A DNA stretch of 64,000 nt from Methanolapillus ohkumae (GTDB lineage Archaea; Halobacteriota; Methanosarcinia; Methanosarcinales; Methanosarcinaceae). A program made the position numbers and the translations under genes. Location: assembly GCF_032594355.1 (NCBI RefSeq), contig NZ_CP131061.1:496001-560000 (forward strand). The letters run 5' to 3'. Of the stretch, positions 26,194-35,436 are shown one piece after another. Within the stretch, counting starts at the first letter, position 1, and each line of letters begins with the position of its first letter. Below the pieces are notes generated by a model. It was not told the DNA's origin and did no database searches. It saw only the letters and a list, made by a program, of their open reading frames with translations.

Positions 26194-26206
26194 CCTTTTT
26201 TTGTTT
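26175..26206 (+). terminator. Terminator of asd
   Basis: AAAAAGGTTA with TAACCTTTTT around a TCTC loop, continuing into a T-run and overlapping the stop codon. Confidence 0.75.
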
Positions 26207-26236
26207 TTTTATTTTCCTTTTCTTTTTTTCTTTTTT

Positions 26237-26310
26237 GCGGGCGGCATCTCGCGCGCGTTATGGCGACCATTTTTTTAAAGATTTTTTAAAAAATGGGGGC
26301 CGTTTTTTTA
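26237..26310 (+). repeat. GC-rich island core, copy B
   Basis: T-rich lead-in, then a GCGGGCGGCATCTCGCGCGC block running into GTTATGGCGACC, an A/T stretch and a GGGGGCCG block before a T-run. It lacks a minisatellite or hairpin because the permease gene ends immediately after. Confidence 0.7.
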
Positions 26311-26353
26311 AGTTTTTCATTTCATGTTTTACGTTTATTTTTTTTTTTTTATG

Positions 26354-27190
26354 TTAAAAGTCGGCCGCAAACTTTTTTTGATTCATCTTTTGCCGGAGAT
26401 AGGCAACGCCTGCGACAATCAGATATACGGTTCCCATCACCAATATGATAACGGCGCCCGACGGCAAATCAAATTCATAAGACAGGTAAAGTCCGGCAAA
26501 ACTGAGGATGGCGCCGATAACGCTTGAATAAACCATCATCGTTTTCATGTTGTGCGAAAATTTCCGACTGATTGAAGCCGGAATGGACAGCATGGCGATG
26601 ATCAGGATGATACCGACGACTTTAATCATGGCAACCACGGTCAACGCGATGAGCGCCAAGAGGATCAAATACAAAGCATCGGCGGCAACGCCTGCGACTT
26701 TTGTAAATTCTTCGTCAAAACACATGGCTAAGAATTCTTTGTAAAATAAAATCACAATCAGAAGGATTGTTAGGTCGATGCCGATCATCAGCCCAATATC
26801 GGACGCGGGGACTGTTAGAATGTTTCCAAACAAATACGTCATCAAATCGGGAGCATATCCGGGCGTCAGATAAATTAAAATAATGCCGATGGCGACGCCG
26901 AGAGACCACATAATTCCAATGGCGGTGTCTTCTGAAACCCGTGTTTTTTTGCTGAGAATTCCAAGGGTGACGGCGGACGCGATGCTAAATGGCAAAAGCC
27001 CGATAAGCGGATTTAAACCGAGATAAAAACTCAGACCCAGGCCGCCAAAACAAGAGTGGGAAATACCGCCGGCAATAAATACGATTCTTTTGGTGACGAT
27101 ATACACTCCGATGACACCGCACGCAAGCGACGTTAAAAGGGTGGCGACGATTGCGCGCTGCATGAATTCGTAGCCGAAAATCTCAAACAT
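26354..27190 (-). CDS. Metal-ion ABC transporter permease (ZnuB/MntB family)
   Basis: A 278-aa permease of the ABC-3 family for zinc or manganese uptake, with about eight hydrophobic helices. Family landmarks are FMQRAIVATLLTSLACGVIGVYIVTKR at the start, GGISHSCFGGLGLSFYLG (near residue 38) and the region VVGIILIIAMLSIPASISRKF (near 205). The start overlaps the ATPase stop by one base (TAATG), so the genes are coupled. It is the last gene of a three-gene uptake operon. Confidence 0.93.
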   Translation of the reverse strand: MFEIFGYEFMQRAIVATLLTSLACGVIGVYIVTKRIVFIAGGISHSCFGGLGLSFYLGLNPLIGLLPFSIASAVTLGILSKKTRVSEDTAIGIMWSLGVAIGIILIYLTPGYAPDLMTYLFGNILTVPASDIGLMIGIDLTILLIVILFYKEFLAMCFDEEFTKVAGVAADALYLILLALIALTVVAMIKVVGIILIIAMLSIPASISRKFSHNMKTMMVYSSVIGAILSFAGLYLSYEFDLPSGAVIILVMGTVYLIVAGVAYLRQKMNQKKFAADF

Positions 27191-28164
27191 TATTTTTCCT
27201 CCGGCTTCTTCTTGTCTTGCCGCTGTATATTTTTGTCTTGTTGCGGTGTGTTTTTGTCTTGCAAATTTATATTTTTATCTTGTTCTTTTTTTCCATCCGA
27301 TTTTCTCAGCTGAACCGGTGCCGCACATCCGCATTCCGAATGAGTGTGGCTGCCGTGCGTGTAGGCATGGCTGTCAAAAACGCGGTGCGGAACGCCGTGT
27401 GCCACAAGGTCGATGGAACAGCCGTAAGCGGCGGCAAAGTCGTCTTTTGACATTTCTTTACTGTCATGAAAAAAGAGCTTTTTGTTGAGGCAAGCGATTT
27501 TGTCCATATGGGCAGAGACGGCGCCGATATCATGACTGATAACGATGATTGCCATTTCCTTTTTGAGCTCTTCCAATATTTTGTACAACTCTTCCTGCAT
27601 AAACGTATCCAAACCGGTGTTGGGCTCGTCCATTAAGAGGAATTTCGGACGGTTCGCCAAAGCCCGCGCGATAAAAACACGCTGGCGTTGGCCGCCGGAA
27701 ATCTCTCCGATTTGTTTGTTTTTGTAGTCGGACATGCCGACCACCGCCAAAGCATCTTCGGCGGCCTTTTTGTCTTCTTTGGAATAGCGGCGGATGAGTC
27801 CGGCATGTTTGAGCCGTCCCATTAAAACGACTTCCATCACACTGATGGGGAATTCATAGTCAAATTTGCTGTATTGGGGGACGTATCCTATGTATTTTCG
27901 AGCTTTTTCCGGTGTGTCCCCAAAAACCAAAACACTTCCTTTGGAGGGGGAAACGAGCCCCAAAACCGCTTTTAAAAAAGTGGTTTTCCCGCCGCCGTTG
28001 GGGCCGATAATTCCGAGAATTTCTCCGGGGCTGCCGATTGTTATGGAAACATCTTCCAAAACGGTTTGCACTCCGTATCGGACCCACAGGTTTTTGACCT
28101 CCAGAATCGGAACGCTTCCGGCGGCAACAGCTGGCGTTTCATCATTTAATTTAAGGGAATGCAT
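27190..28164 (-). CDS. Metal-ion ABC transporter ATP-binding protein (ZnuC/MntA-type ATPase)
   Basis: A 324-aa ATPase energising the permease. Walker A GPNGGGKTTF (near residue 55), Q-loop VPQYSKFDYEFP, signature ISGGQRQRVFIARAL (near 155), Walker B KFLLMDEPNTGLD and the H-loop SHDIG are all intact. The C-terminus is unusual. After about residue 255 come His/Cys-rich HAYTHGSHTHSECGC and then a Lys/Gln-rich tail with four DKN-like repeats (a small DNA repeat in the coding sequence). The His/Cys patch may sense or bind the metal. Confidence 0.95.
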   Translation of the reverse strand: MHSLKLNDETPAVAAGSVPILEVKNLWVRYGVQTVLEDVSITIGSPGEILGIIGPNGGGKTTFLKAVLGLVSPSKGSVLVFGDTPEKARKYIGYVPQYSKFDYEFPISVMEVVLMGRLKHAGLIRRYSKEDKKAAEDALAVVGMSDYKNKQIGEISGGQRQRVFIARALANRPKFLLMDEPNTGLDTFMQEELYKILEELKKEMAIIVISHDIGAVSAHMDKIACLNKKLFFHDSKEMSKDDFAAAYGCSIDLVAHGVPHRVFDSHAYTHGSHTHSECGCAAPVQLRKSDGKKEQDKNINLQDKNTPQQDKNIQRQDKKKPEEK

Positions 28165-28194
28165 ATGGATTCTCGACTTTTATTTTTTATTTTT

Positions 28195-29142
28195 TCATTG
28201 CAAATTTTCAGCCAACAATTCGGAAACGTGCCGGGTGTTGTTGACATAATCTTTGGCCAGTGGATTGATCACAAATACTTTTGCGCCGACGCTGTCCGCA
28301 ATGGCTTTCGCGCCGGTCGTGCTGACTTGTTCTTGGACGAAAATGACTGTGATGTTGTTTTCTTCAGCCATGTCCATGAAGGCCGATAGGGTTTTTGGAG
28401 TCGGCTCTTTTCCGTCAATTTCGGCAGCGATTTGATTCAGGTTGTAATCTCGTGCAAAGTAACTCCATGCGGGATGATATACCATGAAATTAAGGTTGGA
28501 AAGACTGGACAGTTCATCGGTAATTTCCACATCCAGCGTTTCCAGCTCTCTCAGATAGCTATCTCGGTTTTGTTCGTAATAAGTTGCATTGGCCGGGTCA
28601 AATTCAACAAGCCCGTCACAGATGTTTTTTACCATGATTTGTGCGTTTTTTGGGGAAGTCCAGACGTGCGGGTCGGTGGTGTTTCCGCTAACAATGAGCG
28701 CAATTCCGGTGGATGAATTAATGATTTTCATTGCCGGGTTCAATTGGCCAAACGCATCCATGTGCATCGTTTCAAATATTTCTCCGGATCCGAGCTGAAC
28801 ATACAAGGCGGCGCTTGATAAATCTTTAATTTGACGCGGGGATGGATCGTAGTGATGGGCGGCGCCTTGCGGAATCATGGAAATGGCAATCACTTTGTCG
28901 CCACCGATTTTTTCGACAAATTCGGCTTGCGGAACAACGCTGACGGCGACCAATATTTTTTCTCCGGAATGGATCTGTTTTAAGGCTGAATCATTAAGCG
29001 CGGTGTAGGCGGCTGAATTTTCATGATCATGACCGGACTCTCCCTCATATTCATGTTCGTCTTCGGACGGGCCGATGCAGCCGGACGCGGCCGCCAACAC
29101 TAAAAAAATGACTAAAAAACCGGCAATCAATTGATTTTTCAT
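28195..29142 (-). CDS. Metal-ion ABC transporter substrate-binding lipoprotein (ZnuA-like)
   Basis: A 315-aa cluster A-I binding protein. The N-terminal signal ends in a lipobox (AAASGC, Cys near residue 22). A His/Glu-rich flexible stretch (EDEHEYEGESGHDHE) follows, typical of zinc-binding ZnuA proteins. Likely metal ligands are His in GAAHHYDPSP (near 97), TDPHVWTSPKN (near 158) and VYHPAWSYFARDY (near 220), plus the late acidic residue. It is first in the znuA-like, ATPase, permease order and carries an operator-like site upstream shared with the regulator gene. Confidence 0.93.
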   Translation of the reverse strand: MKNQLIAGFLVIFLVLAAASGCIGPSEDEHEYEGESGHDHENSAAYTALNDSALKQIHSGEKILVAVSVVPQAEFVEKIGGDKVIAISMIPQGAAHHYDPSPRQIKDLSSAALYVQLGSGEIFETMHMDAFGQLNPAMKIINSSTGIALIVSGNTTDPHVWTSPKNAQIMVKNICDGLVEFDPANATYYEQNRDSYLRELETLDVEITDELSSLSNLNFMVYHPAWSYFARDYNLNQIAAEIDGKEPTPKTLSAFMDMAEENNITVIFVQEQVSTTGAKAIADSVGAKVFVINPLAKDYVNNTRHVSELLAENLQ

Positions 29143-29213
29143 ATTTTCCTTTTTCCTTATATTTTCTTTTTTTATTGTTTTTTTATTATTTTAAATTTTA
29201 GGGGGAAGTTAAA

Positions 29214-29236
29214 TTTTTTGGTATATGGCTAAATTT
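29214..29236 (-). promoter_or_regulatory. Operator-like site before the metal transporter
   Basis: TTTTTTGGTATATGGCTAAA followed by TTT. It matches the site before the regulator gene (29816-29838) in all but two or three positions and lies about 70-95 bases before the lipoprotein ATG. It is probably where the DtxR-like protein binds. Confidence 0.45.
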
Positions 29237-29262
29237 TAAATTCGTTGTCAATGGATGGTTTT

Positions 29263-29757
29263 TTAATGATGGGCGTGAAGTTTGCATTCGTCTAAGCAAG
29301 ATCGGTGTTTGATTTGTTTGTCTTCGCCGGGCGTTGTGCAAAAAGAGGTGGTTGGGTGTCCCATGGATGCGCAAATCGTATCAATTGCTGTTTTTGAGAC
29401 ATTGTTTTCAATTCGGGACACTTCTTCGCAAGCGGCATTGGGATTGAGGCCGTAGTGGGAAAAGACGAGGCTGAGTATTTGGTGGCGTTTTTGACAAAAT
29501 TCCGCGTAAACTTTTCCTTTCGCGGTCAAGCGAACGCCTCGGTATGGAATATGATCTACATAATCCTCTTCGGCCAGTTCCCCGATCAGTTTGGTAATGG
29601 TGGATGGCTCCACATCGAAATTTTCAGCAATTTCCGTTGTGCGGACGGCTTCGTCCCGGCTGAGCAAATATTTCAGGCAGGCGGCTTTTCGAGGACTGAG
29701 TTCAAGTCCGGTGATTTCGGCGGAAGCGGATGTTTTTTCAATCGAATTTTCAGTCAT
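29263..29757 (-). CDS. DtxR/MntR-like metal-dependent transcriptional regulator
   Basis: A 164-aa iron/manganese/zinc-responsive repressor type. The N-terminal winged helix reads LSPRKAACLKYLLSRDEAVRTTEIAENFDVEPSTITKLIGELAEEDYV (residues 20-70), followed by YRGVRLTAKGK. The metal-binding/dimerisation domain has the ordered ligands FCQKRHQIL, CEEVSRIENNVS and CASMGHPTT. The C-terminal tail is Cys/His-rich (CLDECKLHAHH). Located directly upstream of and co-oriented with the transporter, it probably represses both in the metal-replete state. Confidence 0.9.
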   Translation of the reverse strand: MTENSIEKTSASAEITGLELSPRKAACLKYLLSRDEAVRTTEIAENFDVEPSTITKLIGELAEEDYVDHIPYRGVRLTAKGKVYAEFCQKRHQILSLVFSHYGLNPNAACEEVSRIENNVSKTAIDTICASMGHPTTSFCTTPGEDKQIKHRSCLDECKLHAHH

Positions 29758-29815
29758 AATTCTAAAAGCGTTTTTGAGTTTATAATTCTTTTTATGTTTT
29801 TAAAAAATTGGACTA

Positions 29816-29838
29816 TTTTTTGGTATTATGGCAAATTT
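29816..29838 (-). promoter_or_regulatory. Operator-like site before the regulator gene
   Basis: TTTTTTGGTATTATGGCAAA followed by TTT lies about 60-80 bases before the regulator ATG. It is the partner of the site at 29214-29236, in the same orientation, suggesting autoregulation. Confidence 0.45.
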
Positions 29839-29919
29839 GGAAATTTATTTCTGAATGTTAACTCTCTATTTTTCTCATTCTCTTCTTCATTCTCATTTTT
29901 GTTTTCATTTTTTATTTTT

Positions 29920-29987
29920 GGTACGGTGCCGCGCGCGTTATGGCATCCAATTTTTTAATTTTTTCAAAGCCTATGGGGTGGTTTTTG
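29920..29987 (+). repeat. GC-rich island core, copy C
   Basis: GGTGCCGCGCGCGTTATGGC, then ATCCAATTTTTT and a TATGGGGTGG block before a T-run, all after a pyrimidine-rich lead-in. Confidence 0.7.
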
Positions 29988-30089
29988 ATATGCGTTAAAG
30001 TTGCTCTTCTTTTATAATTTTACAGATTGAGCGTTACCACACTCTTCTTATTTTTTTCAGTAGGCAGCATGCATTTCCGCAACACATTC

Positions 30090-30176
30090 CGCAACATATC
30101 CATTATATATAACAATTCGATTCAATCCGACGTGTTTTCGCGTCGGATTGAATCGGAAAGGGATTGCTTGGATCGA
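30090..30176 (+). repeat. Hairpin repeat P2, compensated variant
   Basis: CGATTCAATCCGACG (30118-30132) and its complement (30141-30155). Compared with the other three copies the CAGATG/CATCTG part is changed to CCGACG/CGTCGG on both arms, so pairing is kept. Flanks GCAACATATCC, AACAAT and TTGCTTGGATCGAATA are conserved. A tail like that of 18187-18268 follows at 30208-30294. Confidence 0.8.
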
Positions 30177-30426
30177 ATAGTTGGGAGTCATTTTCAATTT
30201 TTTCGCAACTATGGGGTCATTCGCAAAGCAAAACTTGGAAAATCCTTCCTGCCCTTTGAAAAATTCCGAAGCGAAGCGGAGGAATTTTTTTTCAATAAAG
30301 TATTTAACGGATTCAATCCTAATTCCCTTTGCTAAATTGCAATTTATTCGTTCTTATAATTCTATTAATTCATATTTTATAAAAATAGTTCTTTGTTGAT
30401 TGTGGGGTTTTGGGGTTTAATTCGAT

Positions 30427-31731
30427 ATGTGGCTTGAGATTTTTATTATTTTCATTTTGATTTTGATCAATGGTTTTTTGGCGATGTCGGAAATTTCCAT
30501 CGTATCTGCACGCAAGTCCCGCCTTGAGGCGGAAGCCAAAAAAGGCAATTCCGGCGCGAAAAAGGCTCTGTTTTTGTCCGGGAATCCGGACCGGTTTTTG
30601 TCCACCGTCCAAATCGGAATTACATTTGTCGGCATTTTTGCCGGTCTTTACAGCGGTGAGACCATTTCCGCCGAGCTTGAAATTTATTTTGCTCAAATTC
30701 CGCTGCTTGCGCCTTACGCCGGGCCGTTGTCATCGCTTTTCATCGTTGTTTTGATTACCTACTTTACGTTGGTTCTTGGAGAATTGGTTCCCAAAAGAAT
30801 CGGTCTCTCCAGTCCGGAAAAAATCTCCTCAAAAATCGCGGCGCCGATGAATGTGTTGTCCAAAATCATGGCGCCTTTTGTCGTATTGCTTTCCGCCTCC
30901 TCAAATTTTATTCTTCGAATTCTTCGCGTCCGGCCGTCTGATCAAAAAGCGACGGAAGAAGATGTGAAAGCCGCTCTTCAGGAAGGTTTTGAAGGCGGCG
31001 CGATCGACGAAACCGAACAAGACCTTGTCGAGCGTGTTTTTAGTCTTAATGACCGGAAGATCAGTTCGCTGATCACGCACAAGAATGATATTACCTGGGT
31101 GGACGTTTCAACGACGCCGAGTCAATTGTTTGACATTATCCGGAAAAAACCGTACACGGTGTATCCGGTGGCTGACAAATCGCTTGAAAATGTCGTCGGC
31201 GTCGTCCTTCTCAAGGATTTGGTCGGCAAGATCAAAAATCCGGATTTCGTGTTGGCAGACGCGATAATGGAAGCACACTTTTTGCCCGAAAATTTAACCA
31301 TCCTGTCCGTTCTTGATAATTTTAAGGACCAAAAAATCCAGTACGCGCTTATCACCGACGAATTCGGAAGTATTCAGGGAATTGTGACGCTCAACGATAT
31401 TTTTGAGGCGCTTGTCGGCGACGTGACCGCCGGGCCGTCTCCGGATGACTTTGAAATCATTCAGCGCGACCCGGTCTCCTGGATTGTCGACGGCCAGTAT
31501 CCGTTTTATGAATTTTTGGATTACTTTGACCTTCAAGATTATTACAATGATTTCCCTTACAATACGCTGAGTGGTTTTATTCTCGATAAACTTGGGAAAA
31601 TGCCGCATGCCGGCGATAAATTCGAGTGGCTCGATTTTGAAGTGGAAGTTGTGGACATGGATTTGGCCCGAATCGACAAAGTGATTGTGACAAAAATACA
31701 TTCAGACGAACCGGATGAAATTTTAGAATGA
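30427..31731 (+). CDS. CNNM/CorC-family membrane protein with CBS domains
   Basis: A 434-aa hemolysin C-like protein: an N-terminal DUF21/CNNM domain of three to four helices (residues 1-140, with the GELVPKRIGLSSPE motif), a CBS pair (about 200-330, with EEDVKAALQEG and GIVTLNDIFEALVGD) and a C-terminal CorC_HlyC domain (about 345-425). This family is linked to magnesium or sodium-coupled divalent cation efflux. It is a single gene with ATG 30427 right after the composite repeat island, and the downstream DNA is AT-rich. Confidence 0.93.
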   Translation: MWLEIFIIFILILINGFLAMSEISIVSARKSRLEAEAKKGNSGAKKALFLSGNPDRFLSTVQIGITFVGIFAGLYSGETISAELEIYFAQIPLLAPYAGPLSSLFIVVLITYFTLVLGELVPKRIGLSSPEKISSKIAAPMNVLSKIMAPFVVLLSASSNFILRILRVRPSDQKATEEDVKAALQEGFEGGAIDETEQDLVERVFSLNDRKISSLITHKNDITWVDVSTTPSQLFDIIRKKPYTVYPVADKSLENVVGVVLLKDLVGKIKNPDFVLADAIMEAHFLPENLTILSVLDNFKDQKIQYALITDEFGSIQGIVTLNDIFEALVGDVTAGPSPDDFEIIQRDPVSWIVDGQYPFYEFLDYFDLQDYYNDFPYNTLSGFILDKLGKMPHAGDKFEWLDFEVEVVDMDLARIDKVIVTKIHSDEPDEILE

Positions 31732-32404
31732 TGTTTTTTAAAATAATTAGATCTATTTTTATATTACAATTTTCGTTATCCGGATAAGTTGTTCGGAATT
31801 TCCGAATAACTGAATCTATTAATTTATATTTCTCTCAATTATATTATATTCTAAGAAATGTAATTAAATATTTATATTGTATGTAAAGTAATTTGATTTG
31901 CAGCAAAAACTAAAAAATCTATATGCTTGGTTTTTTGGTTTTTGCTCACTTTTACTCACATTTTACTCACATGTTCTTTCGCTTACCGGTATTGCGGAGT
32001 CAAAAATAAGTTGCCGGGTCCAAATGTTCTCCACTTACCGGTGTTGCGGAGTCACAAACAAATTGCCGGATTCAAATCTTTTTTCTTTCTCATCATTTTG
32101 TTTAATTACATCTTCTCATCATTTTATTATGTTATCTATGTTATTATGTTATTATGTTCTGTTATCTTTTTTCTTCTAATTTCTCAAAAAAATATTTTTT
32201 CGACAAAACCACAAAAAAAATCAAAAACCCCGAAAAATCCAAAGTCATAAATAAATTGTCGACATTTCTTCAATAAAATTCGATAAATTTCAAATTTTGG
32301 TCAAAATCCAATCCAAAATTCGCAATCAATAAACACATCCATAATTAAAATCCAACTCTTTCGGTCAAATCTATGCCAAAATCGGAGTCTTTCAGCGTTA
32401 AAAG
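31732..32404. other. Long AT-rich region upstream of the S-layer gene
   Basis: About 670 bases without a gene. It contains a two-copy direct repeat of about 50 bp (31980-32028 and 32033-32080) whose units begin CTTACCGGT(A/G)TTGCGGAGTC and end near CCAAATGTTC / TTCAAATCTT. Confidence 0.55.
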
Positions 32405-32408
32405 GTCT

Positions 32409-32490
32409 GTCGTCGATTATCGACTTGACAATCGTTTTAAAGTGTAATTCTCCTCCCTTTTCTATATAAATGACCGCAAAAGTTTAATAC
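32409..32490 (+). promoter_or_regulatory. S-layer gene promoter with shared two-block element
   Basis: Block 1 (32409-32444) contains GTCGTCGATTATCGACTTG and ATCGTTTTAAAGTG. After exactly 26 bases, block 2 (32471-32489) reads TGACCGCAAAAGTTTAATA. The same blocks with the same 26-base spacing precede the small envelope gene (35162-35242). TCTATATAAA (32461-32470) and AAAAGTTTAATA are both possible TATA boxes. Confidence 0.6.
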
Positions 32491-32637
32491 CTCTTTCATC
32501 AGTTCTACCATCTGTATAAGCTCGGGTACCGTGGAGTGTCGGGCGTTGGGCGTTGCTCAATGGCCGATAAATGTTTTTCACATATGCGAAAAACACCTCG
32601 TTCCGGTGCTTACCATAACAATTATGGAGGAAAATAC

Positions 32638-34854
32638 ATGCAAATGAAACACTTAATCGTTGCGTTAATTGTCCTTCTCGTTCTCGCCGGAACCGCATCT
32701 GCGGCAACCTCCGTCGATATCAGAAGCTCAATTATTAAATTCGCTGGCGATGCAAAAACTTTTAACTATGACGATGGTGCTGCTGGTACCAATGCTTGGA
32801 AACTTGATGCCATGACATGGGCTGGTTTCTACTATGACCTTAACAACAACCGCTTTACAGAAAACCTTCTTATTAAACAAAATGGTACTGCTGTTAAAGT
32901 GGATATTAAATACACAACTGCTCCTCAATTTGTTGAATACGAATACACTTGGAAGAGCGGTGCCAACAACCTGGGATATTCCGTCATTGGATTTTTCGCT
33001 GAGCCGTATGTTGCAATCAGTAACAACTCCAGCATGATCGACGACACTGACCTTGGTGATGCTGACAAGATTGCAAAACTCGTTATTGATTCAAATGACA
33101 AGTACACATTATCTACTGGTCAATCCCTTGACCTCGGCAATGGCTACACAATGGTTGCAAACCAAATCGATGTCAACGGTGACAAAGCTTACTTCTCCCT
33201 TCTCAAAGACGGAAAAGAAATTGACACAGGTATTATTAATGCATCTGACAAAACCAACAACAATGACACCTGGTTCCTCAACAAAACTATTCTTGGTGTG
33301 AGCAATGCTGAATACTTAAGGGTTCACGTGAACCAAGTGTTCCAAGGAACATCAAGCAGCCTTGTTGAAATTAAAGGTATCTGGCTCATCGACGTTGCAA
33401 ATGCAATTGAAGTTGACAGTGAAACCGACTACGGAAAATTCGAAGCTTCCTCCATCGGTAAAACTGAACTTGTGTACGAAGCAAAAGGTATTGCTTTGAC
33501 TGATGATATGTCTACCGACCTCGGAAAGGGTATTCTCCTCGAAACTCAAAAGAACTTTACTGGCGCAGCTAACCTCGACAAATTCTACTTCTTGAAATCT
33601 TACACGACACCAGGAAAGTATGAAGTCAGAAGTACAGTTACTCCGTACGCTGATGATGATCAAACAACTTTAAAGACATACAAAGCAACTGTTCCAGCAT
33701 TGGCAACTGATCTTACTGGTGCAGCTCTCCAATACGATTACTTAAACTTTGCAGCATTCTACTACAATGTTGATGCAAATGCATACACTGAATTCTTAAT
33801 GGTTGACCTTGTTGGTTCTCCGGTTCCGGCCGCAACTGCAACAACATATAAGATCGCTGAAGGCGACCTCTTGTACTACACACAGGCCAAACCGGTTGGG
33901 TATGAATACAACTGGAAAACATCTGCTGATGCAAAAATGAACTACTACGTGATTGGTCTCTTTGGCGAAGCATATGTTCCGTTCAATATGAATGCAACAA
34001 ATGATGTTGCAAATCCCAATGTTGATGTTGAAAAAATCAGCAAACTTGTTCTTGATTCCAATGATAAGTATGTGTTGTCCACTGGTCAAACTCTTGACCT
34101 TGGAAGCGGATACACAATTGTTCCGAACCAAATTGATGTTAACGGGGACAAAGTTTACTTTGAATTCTTCAAAGACGGAAAGAGTGTTGACTCTTCAATC
34201 ATCAATGCATCCGAGAAAACAAACAACAACGATACATGGGTTTATGATGCGGAACTCCTTGGCGAAAAGAATGTCCAAATTTTGAGAGTTCACGTAAACC
34301 AAGTGTTCCAAGGAACAGAAAGCAGCCTTGTTGAAATTAAAGGTATCTGGCTCATGGACTATGCAACAGCTCAAGCACTGGACACCGATGATTCATTTGG
34401 TGCTCTTGACTTCGATGGAAAATTCTCCTACAAGGATATCGCCACTAACACTGGTGATAACCTCCCCACCTTGAAATTCAGTTCAAACAAAGACATCTCA
34501 ATCACTGCAGACAGTGACTCCAAGATTGCAAACAACTTGTACTACAAGGCAGGTTCAAAGGACACTCCGAACACATTGAAGAACTTCTACTTCTATGTCG
34601 TGAAGGAAGTCGATGGAAGTGGCCCGACACCGGACAACAACACAACCACACCAGTTCCGCCAACCCCGGAACCACCGCAGAACAACACCACTCAACCTGA
34701 ACCACCGAAGGACAACAACACTACCACACCGGCTGAGCCGACTCCGTCCTTCTGGGACCAATACAAGTGGTGGATCATCGGCGCAATCGTGTTGATCATC
34801 ATCATCGGTGCTGGTGCATACTACTACTTCAACGTCTACTCGAAGAAGAACTAA
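32638..34854 (+). CDS. S-layer protein with two S-layer duplication domains
   Basis: Major envelope protein of the Methanosarcina type, 738 aa. The signal peptide MQMKHLIVALIVLLVLAGTASA is cleaved near residue 22. Two homologous duplication domains follow (about 25-320 and 360-650), recognisable by the repeated VLDSNDKY.LSTGQ.LDLG.GY and HVNQVFQGT.SSLVEIKGIWL blocks. Then comes a Thr/Pro/Asn-rich stalk, and a C-terminal membrane anchor WWIIGAIVLIIIIGAGAYYYF with a basic end. ATG 32638 follows GGAGG at 7 bases; a longer frame from 32536 lacks the signal peptide at its N-terminus and is rejected. The codon use of a highly expressed gene (AAC, GAC, ATC), the roughly 130-150 nt leader and the terminator fit strong expression. 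Confidence 0.95.
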   Translation: MQMKHLIVALIVLLVLAGTASAATSVDIRSSIIKFAGDAKTFNYDDGAAGTNAWKLDAMTWAGFYYDLNNNRFTENLLIKQNGTAVKVDIKYTTAPQFVEYEYTWKSGANNLGYSVIGFFAEPYVAISNNSSMIDDTDLGDADKIAKLVIDSNDKYTLSTGQSLDLGNGYTMVANQIDVNGDKAYFSLLKDGKEIDTGIINASDKTNNNDTWFLNKTILGVSNAEYLRVHVNQVFQGTSSSLVEIKGIWLIDVANAIEVDSETDYGKFEASSIGKTELVYEAKGIALTDDMSTDLGKGILLETQKNFTGAANLDKFYFLKSYTTPGKYEVRSTVTPYADDDQTTLKTYKATVPALATDLTGAALQYDYLNFAAFYYNVDANAYTEFLMVDLVGSPVPAATATTYKIAEGDLLYYTQAKPVGYEYNWKTSADAKMNYYVIGLFGEAYVPFNMNATNDVANPNVDVEKISKLVLDSNDKYVLSTGQTLDLGSGYTIVPNQIDVNGDKVYFEFFKDGKSVDSSIINASEKTNNNDTWVYDAELLGEKNVQILRVHVNQVFQGTESSLVEIKGIWLMDYATAQALDTDDSFGALDFDGKFSYKDIATNTGDNLPTLKFSSNKDISITADSDSKIANNLYYKAGSKDTPNTLKNFYFYVVKEVDGSGPTPDNNTTTPVPPTPEPPQNNTTQPEPPKDNNTTTPAEPTPSFWDQYKWWIIGAIVLIIIIGAGAYYYFNVYSKKN

Positions 34855-34884
34855 TTTGAACGACCATTAAACATAAAGTGAAGT

Positions 34885-34922
34885 GAAAGGATTTTTCCAA
34901 AAATCCTTTCTACTTTTCTTTT
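34885..34922 (+). terminator. Terminator of the S-layer gene
   Basis: A 12-bp stem, GAAAGGATTTTT (34885-34896) with AAAAATCCTTTC (34899-34910), followed by T-rich DNA. Confidence 0.75.
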
Positions 34923-35161
34923 TTTATTTTTCGATTTATTGACTGCTTTTTTTGAATTGTTTTTTTTGATTAACTTTGTTTTTCATGTTTTTTTGTTTCT
35001 TCTGATTTTTGTTTCTTCTGATTTTTGATTTTTTGCTTTCATGACTTCTTTTCTAAAAAATGAAATAAATGAAAAATTGAAAAGTTATTGTAAATTGGGA
35101 AAATTCTCAAAAAACATTGTCCTTTTCTTATTTCTCATCTTTTTTTTCTCTTTGCAGGCTT

Positions 35162-35242
35162 TTCGTCAATTATCGACTTTTTCATCGTTTAGAAGTGAAA
35201 CAAATAGCGATTTTTCATTTTTTTGACCACAAAACTTAATAT
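35162..35242 (+). promoter_or_regulatory. Promoter of the small envelope gene, matching the S-layer promoter
   Basis: TTCGTCAATTATCGACTTT, then ATCGTTTAGAAGTG, then 26 bases, then TGACCACAAAACTTAATATA: the same two blocks and spacing as before the S-layer gene. A leader of about 170 nt follows. Confidence 0.6.
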
Positions 35243-35436
35243 AGGGAAAATCGTGGTTTGCAACTAATTAAGCTTGGCAATTGGATTTTTGCACAAATAC
35301 CTTTTTGCTTTTTTCTTGGTTTTTTCGCTTGAAATCAAGAAAAAGAAGGACACAAGAAACTAAAAAACATGATTTTGTGTCAAAAAAGGCCTTTGAATCA
35401 AGCTTTGCCAAAAGGGCAACAGGAGAGGGTTGACGG

